Positions 12,452 to 25,976 of a stretch of DNA of 64,000 nucleotides are shown here, in pieces (the stretch's first letter is position 1; each line of letters begins with the position of its first letter). Source of the stretch: Embiotoca jacksoni (Eukaryota; Chordata; Actinopteri; Embiotocidae); assembly GCA_022577435.1 (NCBI GenBank), contig JAKOON010000056.1, positions 925,415 to 989,414 on the forward strand. The letters run 5' to 3'. The notes under the pieces were generated by a model. The model ran no database searches. It was not told where the DNA came from and was given only the letters and a program-made list of their open reading frames with translations. The translations under genes were made by a program, and so were the position numbers.

Positions 12452-15400
12452 GTGTGTGTGAGTGTTCAGTTTGCAGCCTTTTTATTTGAAGACTGCCTCT
12501 ACACTCCTGCAGCTCAAGTCCTGCGTGCACGCTGCCTCTGATGAGCGTTAACTTCGTTACGTTTTGCACGACCGGCAGCGAGCTTTTTGGGGCGATGCAA
12601 AATAACAGTTTTAAACTGGTCAGAGCAGCATTTACAATTCTACAACTACAGTTTGGGTTCAGTTTGACAGGATGTGACGGGGTTTGTGTTACGTGACCGT
12701 CTTGTCTCCAACCGGCTGTTTCTGGAATCCGACTTGGCAGCTGCAGTTTTGTTGTTCTGTAAACACACTTGAAGTTTGGCGCATTACAGTGAACACTTTA
12801 TTTGGTTTCTGCTGCACTGGATTCAAGTTTCAAACGTTTTGATTGGCTGTCAGTTCTGAGTCAGTCCCTGTGAAATGCACTCAGTGTTTTGATTGCCACT
12901 AAAATGACCTGATTTTGATCTGTTATTTTCAGTCTGTACAGGTTGTTGGCTCAAAAGGCTTGTGGGCTATCAATTCAATTTTAATTCAATTCAGTTTTAT
13001 TTATAGTGTAAAAATCACCTTATACGCAAATTACAATAATACATTTAGGAAATATTGAAATGAAAAAGTGCAAAATAACACAAGAACAATCACATCAAAA
13101 TATTAAGTGTAAAGAGAAAAATTAAATGTACAAAAAGGGACTTCATTAAAAATATAAATACTAATAGAAGAGAATATTGTAAACAAATCTGATTTGGGCT
13201 GAAAGTCACGATTGTTTTTAATTATCAATCAATGTGCTGATTAGTTTCTCAAAGATCTGACGAATGCTGAAATCTGTTATATTTATTATTGATAAATGAT
13301 ACATTGGTGAGACACACGTGTGCTAACAACTGCAAAACAATCAAGTCACCTCAGTAGACTCTTATGTAATGATTACTACTCCAGGAAGTAGGCCGACCCT
13401 TAGCGACGACTCCTAGCAACAGAGAGATGTAGTCTGTTTTAATGCTCACTCAAACTGAATAAATACAGCACATAGAAACACTAAACTGCTCAGCTAGCTC
13501 AGTCTGGGTGTAACTAAGATATCTGATGAAAAAAAGATATCGAAGGACTCGTGGTTTTAAGATTTTAACCCAAGATTTTAAAACCAAACCGGTCCAGCTA
13601 GCCGCCGCTGGGATTTTAAGTGCGCGACTACCCGTGGTGTTACGGTACGGGTGCTCGGAAGGACAAAAAAAGGACCAAAAGAGACTCAATTTTGCCAAAT
13701 GGGTCATTTAATAGACCTATAACAAGTAGAAACTACATTATATTACATATTATAAGAAATTCAATTCCAATTATATATTTCCATTGAGAAGGTGAAGTGA
13801 TATTTCTAGTGATGAGCATTTTCTGAAATGTACAGTTGACCAATCAGATCTCTGGGTCGGTACTACTTGTTGTCTATTCATCGTCTATGAAAGCCGTGGG
13901 CGTTCCCGTCCACTACAGCAGACTAGTTCTGACAGTGAGGACGTTTTCTTCATCCCAGCAGGTTACCAAGACCTTAAAGTCAAAAGCAGCTGGAGGGATT
14001 CATTGAGATGACAGATGACCGCAGGCTAACCTCACCTGTCTTCAGCTCCACTGCTGGACCATTTAAATGACAGACTGCCTGAGGATGCTGGGATGTCGAC
14101 ACCAATTTGCGTTTTCACCCTGAAGTGTTCTTGTCAACCCCTTAAGAGCAACTGTCCCATCCATTCTTACCTTCAGGAAAACTCCCTTGTGTGCTTTAAA
14201 GGTTAAAAATGATGACTTGAATAATTTCTCCCAGTGAGTCGCGTGTGTTTATCCTCACGTGAAAAACCAACTGAGACTGAATAATGTCTAAATTTATACA
14301 GTTGCAGATGCAGAAACCTTCTTTCGCTAAATGCCCATCACGTCCTTTGAGCACATTGACCTGGATGGTCCCTCTGCACCCCGTTGTTACCTGCGGTTTT
14401 ATGTGCACCACCTGCAGACGTTTCTTCGACCCAAAGGCCGACGCGTTGAGCTTTCATCTGCCCCGACAGCCGTGTGATTAATTCACTGTCCTCATAATCG
14501 CTGGCTGTAAAAGCAGCCTGACACACCGGAGGAGAGGAGTGTTCGCTGTGGGGATTAAGTAGGGATTGAACTCAGGATTTCCACATTTCATGGAAGGGGA
14601 GGGCTGTGTCCCCTTCGCTCCCTAATATGAGGATACTCCCTTTAAACCGAAGCTGTCCAACTGCAATAACTTCAACTTTACTGCAACACTGAAGACTCCA
14701 GCTATATAAAACATTTAAATGGTTTTATCTTGACAGAAATGTGGAAGGATTTTTTTTTTTTACACTTGTGCTAAATGCAAAGTCTGAATCCACGGCACCA
14801 TGTGGATAATTTCGCCTGGTAAATTTTATTACCTGCACGTTTCTGTAATATTTTGCCAAATTCTTCGGGGTCTCAGGATCAAAGTGGAAAATATGCAGGC
14901 ACGTTGTAATTCATTCACTTTGCAGATGATTGATTGGAAGATTCAAGACAACTGTAAGTCTATTAGAAAAGGCTTTTGGGCATCTGTTGGGTATTTGCGT
15001 CAGATGTCTGGAGACGTGTTAGAATATACAGTGCTGTGCATAGAGAATTCTTCTGTTGAACATATGCAGGCTAATGTCGCCAAAAACAAAATATATAGAA
15101 TAAATGACGCAGGCAATGTCAATTACAGGTTTAAGCTTTGCAAACTCATTTTATGACTTGTCATGATAAGAGAACACTCATGGCTGTCTTTGTGGTCAGC
15201 CACATGAGTGAATTAAAGGATAAAATGTAAGGGTTAGGGTTAGGGTTTTTTCTAGAAGGAAGGTTGAAGGGACAGAAGTCAGCCATCAGTGTGACAGGGA
15301 ACAATCCACATGGAGGAGAAAAGGCAGAAGGGCCGCCGAGCGCAAGAAGAGGAAAAATTCTGGTTATTAAGATGTTTTAAAGCAGTCAGGGCAGGTAAGA

Positions 15401-18400
15401 TTAGCAGATTTAAAAAACATATCGTGTGCTCGATACGTAAAATATGATGTAAATACAATTGATTCGAATGGCTGTAGTGTTAAACATCACAACAAGTAGT
15501 TGAACTGAGCTTCATCTGAACCTGCAGCAGCAGAAATGCTGATATACATCTTCACATACATTGTTTGTAATGTAATGCTCCATACTTAACTTCAGGGAGG
15601 GTTGGAGCCGTTCCTCACGCCAAGGCGCCTCTGTCTCCGTTAATCTGGCCGTGTGTGTTTGTGTGCTTTTGAGATCAGTGCAGCCTGACAGTTATGCTTT
15701 GTTATGGTAATATGTAACGCAGACGTGTCAGAAGTGTCAGGAATCTGTGGCTCGCAAATGTCCACTCGTGGGTACCGTGCGTTTTGAAATTCTGGTCGTC
15801 CGCGCTGAATGCATAAATAAGTGTAAAGTAAATATGAAAGCAAACATGTCACTGCATGTTTTATTTTGTGTTGAAATGAGTAAGTCTCTGACATTTATTT
15901 AAACCATCCTGAAGTGATTCAAAGTACATTCAGAAGATGTTTGTTTCACAGAACAGGCTGATGATTTTGTCTTCTTAATTTCATCAATAAATTGTTAGTT
16001 TATAATAAAGCAAGCGGTTACCATTCCACCTATTTATAAGTTGGATTGGATAAGAACACCACCGTAACATTTACCTCTTACTACGACAACATCACGGTAA
16101 AACGTGAAACAGCGAAACTGGAGATTTGGCCTCTCTCTGCGTGGCAGTTTCACGCTTTCCAGTAGTGGACAAAAATTAAACCTCGGGCACGCAAACAACC
16201 ATGTGATTTACATGACAATGAAACTTTTAAGAAAAACACATGGTTGGAGTTACTAAATATGCACATGATTAGGGTTAGAGCAGAAACAACATGGTTGTGG
16301 TTTGGAAACAAAAAACAATTCAAGAACAATATTGTCACCTCCTGGATTTGAACCTCTTCCTCTCGCACAGCTGTCTCTGATTCGTGCCACCACGCAACAC
16401 ATCCTGCCTCCTAATATCACCCAAAAAATGTCCAGATGATTACTTTTACGTGCATCTCCAGTTTCACCCTCGCAAAAGCGTGAAACTGTCACGCCGAGAG
16501 GGGCCAACGTGTGGCCATCTCACGTTATGCTGTAGTGAACTGGCGTGTCTATTTCACGCTTTGCCGTGATACCGGGTTGACTACTACTACTCGCTCTCTA
16601 CCGTAGCACCTGTGTACTAAAATACTACGACGCCTCGTGTCGCTCGATTCTGCTCACGTCACGTTCCTGTTCTCTACGTCTCGAAGCAGAAAGTCCTCGG
16701 TCCAGCTCTGCCTCTTCCTGGTGCCTTTCTCAGATTTAAAACGCTCTCCCTCTTTGTTCTGAAAGTCTTCCTGCCACCGTCCAAACACATGCAAACAAGG
16801 AAACTCTTTTCTGCTTGTTACGTGAAAGTGTTTGTCTGTCGTTATCCGTCGTTGCCGTGATGTCCAGGACGCCTGTCCGGCACCATTTCCTCCGTCCTCC
16901 TTGACACGTGCAGCGATGGGATCCAGCTGTGCAACAGTTCCGAACTCAATGAGCGGGAATACAATTGTTTGCTTTGTAAACATTTTCATCAGAAGTGTTA
17001 ACAACAGGGATCATGAAGTGAAGTTGTTTGCGTCTGCGATCGATTCAGATTCTTCTTGAGTTCATGTGTTTGGCTTCATCTCGGGGTTTCTCTGTGTGTG
17101 AGACTTGTGGAAGCATGATTTAACTCCGGGTGCTGGTAGATGTTACTGTAAGTTGCATCATCCAACATCAAACGTTGCCACCTGTTTCCAGATTGTTTGA
17201 TACCAAACTACTGTTGCTTAATATGTTGAGGGCGCTGTTTAAAGGGTTTTCTTTGAACATCTTCAGCTGTCTCAGCAGATTTACTTCAACTAAAAAAAAC
17301 ATGTCTTCTGCTGGTTGTTATAGAGCAATGGATTTTGTTTTTTTGTTGTTTTTGTTTTTGTATGTTTGTGTGCAGATAAGCCCAGAAAAGTGACGTCGTA
17401 AACCTGTAGCACACGTGTAGCAGGAAAATCGAAATAAATGCAGGTGTAAAAATACAACAACACTTTCAAAATTGGCATATTAGGCAAATCAAATAAAAAA
17501 TTGTGTGTATCAATATGTTCATATATTGCACATTGGACAACATTCTGTATAATTGTAACACAAGCAAAAGCATAAAACCATAGATTTTGCATTTTGATCT
17601 TTCTTTAGAAGACTGCTCTGTGTCATTGTCACTGGATGTACAGTATTTGCAGTATATAAACTTTACCTTCCTGTCATGGCAAAAACAATGGAGCACATTC
17701 ATTGGTGCTGCAGGAGTTACTGTAGGTTGATAAAGAAAACAAAAGGCAAAGAGATATGTTTCTGGATATTCTGGGTAAAAGTCTCCATGTTTCAGCTATT
17801 TGATCTGGTTCCAACGAGGACATTACCCTCCATCTGTCAATACACTTTCTCTGCAGCTGAACGCATGGAAGACATTAGTACAAAGAAGTGCTAACAGACG
17901 AATGGCTGCACTCAGATGTCCAACACTGTAGAACCACACATGGCAATTGTTGTGGTTTCTGTGGCTTCCTCTGCATTTGAATGCTGTAGAGCAGTTTTCT
18001 TTTAGGCTGGCAGCCTCTCCAGTCTTCTCGTGTGCAATATAGTACCACGCAGTTTGGTAAACACCAAACACACCGCCCGTCTAACCGGACATATTATAGA
18101 TGGAAGTTTTCCGACGGGGTGCCTCGGTGGCCAAAAGCTACCAAAGCGTTTGTAGGACATGGTTATAAGTGTTGGAGGTGATGTACAGTAAATAAAAACT
18201 AATTTAGAATTATTGAGGACAGTTTGCAGTAACTTTTAAACTAATGCAGTGTGACTCTACAGAATTAGTGTTTTATTTTACTGGTCAATCAACCACTTTG
18301 CTCCAAACGGAAATATTTCACCAACTATTGGGCGGATAGCCACTAGATTTGGTACAGCCATTTATGGTCCTAAGAGCATGAGTTGCACTGATTTTCGTGA

Positions 18401-19359
18401 TTCCCTTACCTTTCCTCTACTGCCACCGTGCCCGGTTGACTTTTTGGGTTTTCAATGAAATGTTTTAAAAACTATTCAGTTGATTGCCATGAAACTTGGT
18501 ACACACCAATAACTTTTCATCAGTTTATGAACAAATGTCTTCAAAACTCATCACCCTCTGCTATACTTTGTGTTTTATGCTATTTATCCAGTGTTAGCAT
18601 GCTAGCATACAAAATTACAATGTTGAACATGTTAAATGATTGTTAGAATTTGCTTTAAACACCATCTGGTGCAACTCTGTGATTGTTGGCAGATGTGCAG
18701 AAATGATTGTGGTAGCAAGGTACATCATGGTATTAGTCACCTTAATGGTCTAATTATGAGTAGTTAACAGAGGCTATTAACTGCAGGCTGCAGCGCACTG
18801 GTTGCATCGTGTTGTGTAATCCATGTTGGGTTTCTGCTGCACTAAGAAAAACCTGTTTTTGGCCAACGGCTGTGTGTTCACGGTGTAATCTGATCCAACG
18901 GAGTGACACAGACTCTGAAAATGAACTGACAACAACTCTAACAACTCTAATGTAAACTAAAAATAATGTCACACATTCAGTCCCATACGGAGAGACATGT
19001 GTTGACACACCAGCTCAAATACAGAAACACACTTGAAGCACACTTTATGGAGCATGTGAATCTTTTACCTCTGCAGGGAAGGGGCACTTTGACAGACAGG
19101 AAGTTTAATATGAAGAATCTTACTGTGCAAGAAATGTGTGCAAATCAAAATACCTGGATGGGATGTCAGTTATCAGATATATTAAATTAAATACAGTTTC
19201 AGGGATGCAGCTGTAAACTATTCAAATCAAAGTCACAGCCATCCTTCCACTTGTGACTTCTGCATGCTTCATCTTACAGTAACGAGTTGGCTGAAGGTCT
19301 TTTTTTCCCAAAGTTCCAGATGGTGCAGCAGCACTTTTCACTCACCTCCCCGTATCTGT

Positions 19360-19406
<47 letters not shown>

Positions 19407-22400
19407 GACACAGATTCAAGAAGACATGTGGTTCCTTTTATACAATGTAATGTATAACGCTACGTTAGCCGAAAGATACCGTTCACCTTTGTGAACAATG
19501 TGTGTGAGGCATTGCGACAACAGACGCCAGCCGTTGTACATCCTGCCTTTTTTGGTTATCTAACCTTTCCTTGATCATCCAGCTCAAATGTAAAAGGATT
19601 GACATCGTTCTCGATGTTTTTTTTGTGTTCATTTGGCTGAATTTTTAGTTTTCAGAATTTTGTCATTAACTTGGTACCAAACTTCACACTACATCTTTGT
19701 CTTTTCATTAACCACCGATTTACCAATGTGAAGTCTGTAGCAGTTGTAAAGTTGTTCATTTAAATCGGCTTCACTGATCTGTTGTTGGTTACTGGTGTGA
19801 ACGTTACCATGCTTCAATGTTTTTGGGCTGAATGGAAAAATAGACCATATAAATCTTTTCGTGTGGCAGATTTAATGCAATCTTCGTGGGATCTGTTGGA
19901 CAGAGTTGTAGGAAAAGCAACTGCATAGCTCTGAGGAGCTCTTTCTGCTAAAGCTTCCTAAGTAATTCATCTTGTCCTGGATCAATATTTTAGACAGTCT
20001 CTCTGTTCCTAATATTTGGAGTAGAACGTCATCTCTACTGTGGAATTTTCTCAGTATAAAAAGCTGCAGGTGTAAGAAGTCTTTTATCAGTGAGCCTTTA
20101 ACAGGTAAAAAGGATTTAAGAAAATGAATTTGATTAAGTTTGATTTCATTTATCTGTCAGACTTCATGAACTTAAATGCTAACAAACGAAGCATTTGTTA
20201 AACCCAGGTTGCTTCTCATGTCCTTTTGAACAACAACTTCATCCCTTCTTTGAGAGGGTGACTGTTTTTGACCCTCTGAGAAGAGCCTGCATGTTATTGG
20301 CACATTTTCACTGTAAATCATAGATGTTTTACTTGTTAAAATGCCTCTCTGACTGGATGACATTTATGTGAGGGAGAATTGAGAGGCAACCGGACAATAT
20401 CAGCTGGAAAACTACAGTACATGATGCTATTATTTGATTTTTTTTTTATTTTTTTTTTTATCAGTGTCAGTGATCACTATGTAGGACTCACGCTTCCCCG
20501 ACTCAGGGTTCAGAACCAAAAAGACACAAAAGTAAAGTGAAACTTACACCGTCTGAATAAATTTGAACATTCCTGTAGTCCCACAGACACATAGTGGGTT
20601 CAAGGAGAGAAGATAATGGGTACAAGATGGGGAAAGGCTCTCAAGATGGTACGAACAGAAGGACTTTTGTTGGCCTGAGCTATGTATGGATGGTATTTTA
20701 ATATTATCATAACTGTATTTTAATTTCTCATGGAGTAAATACACTATCGCTCCACCATCCAAACTCCTTAAATAGTTAATTGAAGAAGTGAAAGTAGCCA
20801 ATGTGTTATCTGGGTCTGCAAAGTAAGGTGCCTTTGGTTTGGTGATCTAAAAACAAAACACGTGGATGTGTATTGGAAGAAAATAGTTGATTAAAAATAG
20901 GAAAATATCACAGTTTGGGGTTAAAATAAGTAATTAAAGTTTGAATGTTTGACAGTATATAAGTGACCTTCTCTTCCTCCCGGACTCTCCGAGGTAGACA
21001 TCCTGGCATTGAATCATGCAACAACCTCTGACCTCCTCAATACTCAGACTTCCATTACATGACCTCCTTCTTTGACCCGATCGTCATTGAGTCTTTGCGT
21101 ATACGGACATTACCTGCCTGCTACCTTGCTAAATTGTTAGCCTTTTGTGGCTTCTAGATAATGAGGTGTTCTACGTCTACGAGCAGCAGTGAGTTCATGG
21201 CTTAACTACCTGAACACACGACTTCCCATGTTGTGACCACCAGCTCACGAGTTCCATTTAAAGGCAGCAATAATGATAATGAAGTTTCTAAACTATATGA
21301 ACTCATGACAAAATAACAGAATTGTAATAAATCGTATTATTGCGTACACATTTCTGATGTCTGAAGTTTTCGATTAGGTATTGATGATCAAAATAACTCC
21401 AGCTGTGGACGTTTCAACTGTCGAGCTGTCTGCCCGTCCTCAAAGTGTCTCAAGGTTTATGGATATGACCTCTGAGGGCAGCATCGAGTGACTTTTTCCA
21501 AGTGTCTGACCCAGTCGCTGTTTGAGATGGACATGCAATTAGTCCGAAAACACTGCTGACCATCTGCATGTCAAAGGCATGAATCAATGTGATGGAGGAG
21601 CCTCCCAGAATGCATTGTAATATTTTTGAGGACGAATAACAGAAAAAAAAAAAAATTCTTTTGGAAAAGGGTCTATATTACTGACAGCATGATGATTGGT
21701 TAGCAGAGCAGGGGATAAGTTAAAATAAGTCAGAGAAACAGCCAAAGAGATGTTGAGTTGACCGTCATCCTGATTGAAGTCCTCAAAGCACCTGCATGTG
21801 TTTTACTGGGAATTTGTTTTTTTTTACAGAAGAACAAAGGCAGTCGATAAATATGTCTGTAGAAATTCAACCATCTCTGGTAGAAACACATGAGCTGTGG
21901 CCGTTCATTCAGGGTGCAATAAAACAGCTTTTGATGTTTTCCTGACGAGCAACCTCACGCTGTTACACAAGTCGTATCCAGAAAAAAGGACGGCAGCTCT
22001 TTTTTTGTTCAAATAAAAGTTCACTTACAGCAGCAGAAAGCAGTGTGACGCTGTTGGAGCCTCAGAGAGGTGGTCGCGGTTGAAATCCATAAAACCACAG
22101 AAGCCTTCTTTTTACGATCCTTTTCTCACTTTATGTAATGATCCAAACATATATTACATGCTAAATAAACTATAATAGCTTCTTATAGACAGACATCTAC
22201 CAAACCCAACCGAGACAAGGCAGTGTTTAGCCTTTGGTATCAATTAAACAAATTTAAATGTTTAACTCACAACTTTTGATGCTTATTCTAAGTGTGTCTC
22301 TTTTTAATCCTTTTAATGGATCTAGACAAGTAATTGTTTACTTCTAAACTCAGAAATCAAAAAAGTTGTCGTACTTCGGTACCACTGAGGAAACTCTACC

Positions 22401-25400
22401 ACCAGAATTTATCCTCAAATCTCCAATGATCATAACCATCTTGTGGAGAAATGAATCCGTGCATTTATCACTGCAGTGATGCTGCAGGAGTGCTGACAGG
22501 AGCTGGCAAGGGAAAGCATATTTTCCCCCCAATTTATCTTTACTATATGGCTTCTTATAGAACATCAGAGATCTGCTGGTACCATATTATCCCAACAGAT
22601 CTCTCTCCACTGGCAAAGTGTTTGTGGTTCCGGGAGTTTCCAGGACTACAATTGGGAGGTTTGACCTCCAGTTAATAGGCTCCTCCATCTGCTGCGGTTC
22701 GAGAGGTCGACTCGCTCTCAACCTTCACGACTAAACTTTAAACCTTTCTTTTTGCTAAAACTAGGCCAAGCTATACCTGAACGACTTCACCGCCTTCAAA
22801 TTTATTTTAATTTTGACAATTTTTGGTGTTTATAGTAATTTTTAGCTCCTTTGCTGTTCGTTTTCTTTTTCGATCCGTTGATATTTTAATGGGGTTGTTT
22901 TTTTGTTTTGTTTGTAAAGTGTATCCAGACCAAGTTCCACTGTAATTTTACACAATAAATCAAATTTAATTGAATTAAAATTGTGGGATTGTTGGAGAAG
23001 TACAGAGGAACGCGTTCCTTCACGTCTACAGGAATTTTAAGGTCGGTCGGTCGGTCAATCAACAACCACAGGATGGACCTTCGTTAAATTTGGTATAAAT
23101 ATTCAAGGTGCCCAGCGGGTGAATTCTAAAGATTTTCATGGCTTTAGCTTTTCCTTTATTGGCACCAAGAAGTATTAGTTGCCACGTACCCAGTAAATTG
23201 TCTTCAACATCTATCAGATGGATTGACTAACCATCAAAACAACTGTAGTGATCCGTCAGTCTGGATTGGGAATGTTGTGCATTGTGTCAAATCTGGAGGC
23301 ACATAAATCTCACAATTTTAGGCTTTTCGCCTCAAAGATAATATTTATGCTTTTATGTGAATTGCTTTAAAATAATAGTTTTATAGTTTTACAATAAAAA
23401 CAGTAAAGACTTTGACAATTCAACGTTTGGTTCGGGAAATATATCTTTTGTCTTTTATCTCTCAGACCTATCCTAAATCATTTCTTAAGTGGTATTCCTG
23501 GCGCTTTAGTTTTTAAGGTCAAGTTGACAGCACTTTCTGGTGTTTGTTGAACGCAGCCTCTGGGGTTTGTAGGCGAGTGTGAAGGAAGGTTTTCTCCAAA
23601 CGTCTCATCCAGTCGTTGTACTCGTTGAGATTAGAAAAATAAGATGAATGATAAAGAAAAACAGTATTTCGAGAAGTATTTTTGGTCTCCAGTATGTTTG
23701 CTGACTCCTAAGTCGGCTTTTGTCTGTTAAGATGCGCTCTGTGTCAGATGAGGTGAGTCATAAATTGTTGTAAATACAAAACAAACTACACGTTAGTCCG
23801 CAACCAACTAGAGCTCGCATTCTTTTACAACCTGCATGATGTCATGGATAAGAAAGTGGTGGGGAGCAACCACTGGAAGTCCAAACTATGTGCGTGATGA
23901 ATGTTAAGGAAACCCTGTGGACCTGGTCAGAGGTCGCATTAAGACAACATCATGCGGGCGTCTGCTGTCTTAAATGAGTTTAGTTTAGTTTAGTTTATTA
24001 CATTTATCTAGAACAAGGAAGATGTTAAAAATAGATTAGAAAAGAGGCTTTGTACCAGATTTAGCCACTACTGTAGCTGATTTCCATCTGTAGTACACAG
24101 GATAAAGCCTACGATATGTACAAACAGTGCACGACACTCATGCAGACACACCGCAGACACACACTCCACAAGGACAAATGGAAACCAAAATATTAATATT
24201 AAGTTGTCAAACTCACGCTGACAAGTCTGGTTATTTCAAATTGATGTCTTCACTGGAAAAGATGTAGAAATCTCTGCAGGTTTTTAGACTGACGTGGAGC
24301 TTCTTCTATTTATTGAAAGCTGAAGAATAAAAAGCTGATGCAAAAGCAGAGCTACAGTTTCCCCGAGGCTGGACTCATTTGCTCGGAGCGGAAACAAACA
24401 AACCTCCTCAGCGGTTTACGAGCAACATCATTAATTATCTTAAACTCTAAACACACATTTGAATACAGAATTAAGTTATTAAAGCTTAACATTTTAACAA
24501 GTATATTACAGTGATGATACTGTTATGATTTCCTGTCCAGGACTTTCAATGTACCAATTTTAAGTAATCAGTACATTAATGGAAAAGAAAGAGTGCGTAT
24601 CCATGTTAATGCTCTGTGCATTTAAATATCCTTCATGGAAAACGTGAATTTTTTGTTGTTTTTTAATAATTGGATGTGATGAAAGGAATCAAACGTGACC
24701 TGTTTGATGGTAAATAAAGTTTAATCAGGTCATCTGAACTAAAAGCTATGCAAAGACCAATATTATGGTTTGCATGGTAGTTGAGGTGCGTAAAAATCAT
24801 GTTACCAATAACCTGCAGTGTTTTTTTTTTTGTTTGTTTTTTTAAACCTTTAATGTGATAAACGCATCTTTCTGTAAAACATGCTTCCTGATAACATCAG
24901 AGCTTTGCAAACTCAAAACTATTTGTCTTGACGAAGGTTTAGCGTCGTCAGATTTTGGCTCTGATTCAACAGAAACATGCACATCTATAAACACACACGT
25001 TCCTCTTTCCGTCTATTGTAGCCTGACTGTGAATTAATCCGACTCCAAAAATGCACAACAGATGGTGCTGTGTAAATAATACGGCTGTGCAGCTGATCTC
25101 ATGCTCTGCTGCTCCTGTTTCTGCAGGCCTGTTTCTGATAGCTCCTGTTCTGATGGCCCCGACACCGGCCCGCATGTGCACGGCGCTGAAGACGCTCAAC
25201 GAGACCCTCAGCCACAGGCGACGGTACATGGTGAGAGAATGATGGCATGTTGGCGAGCACGCGGTGGAAGGTCAGCGGTCCCGACCTCCGGACCAGCCGG
25301 GGAGGTCCGAGTGCTGGAAGTGAACGGAAAACGACGATCAGAGACAAAACTTAAGGATTTAAAGGAGGATTTTCCCCTCAACATTTGACCCTAACCTATG

Positions 25401-25900
25401 AGACAATGACAGGAAACAGTATCGCTACGGTAACAGCAAGGGATTTGCCACAGAAAAAAGGGACACTACGAACTGAATTCAAAGAGGCACTCCATCAATT
25501 TAATTTTGCACTTCCTTAAAGTCAGGAAACGTTGAAATCTTCTGGCTTGTAGTTCCTAATTTCGGGAAAAACCTCCAATAGGACTTGCTTTTAATGTTCC
25601 CATAATGCAGCAAAATGCCCAGTCCATACAGAAATACACCCAGCTCATATTTAGCAGCTGTGCCATTTGGACTTCTGTACGTTTGTGATGTCACAAACTC
25701 GCGTTCGTATTACATGTCCACTTTCAGCATGACTCACTGTTCAACCTTTTATGTGGTTAAAAAAAAAAAAAAAAAGCAACAAGTGGTCATTCGGGTGTGG
25801 AGCTGTTTATTCAGTGTTCTCACTTCATTCATCATGCATAAAAGCTCAATAAAGTAAATTAGATGGTTATGCAATGGCCAATCAAAATGTACCCTGACAA

Positions 25901-25976
<76 letters not shown>

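Noticed and set aside
15231..15247. Telomere-like GGGTTA repeats
   Set aside because: Only about three copies; interstitial, with no sign of a chromosome end or fusion point.
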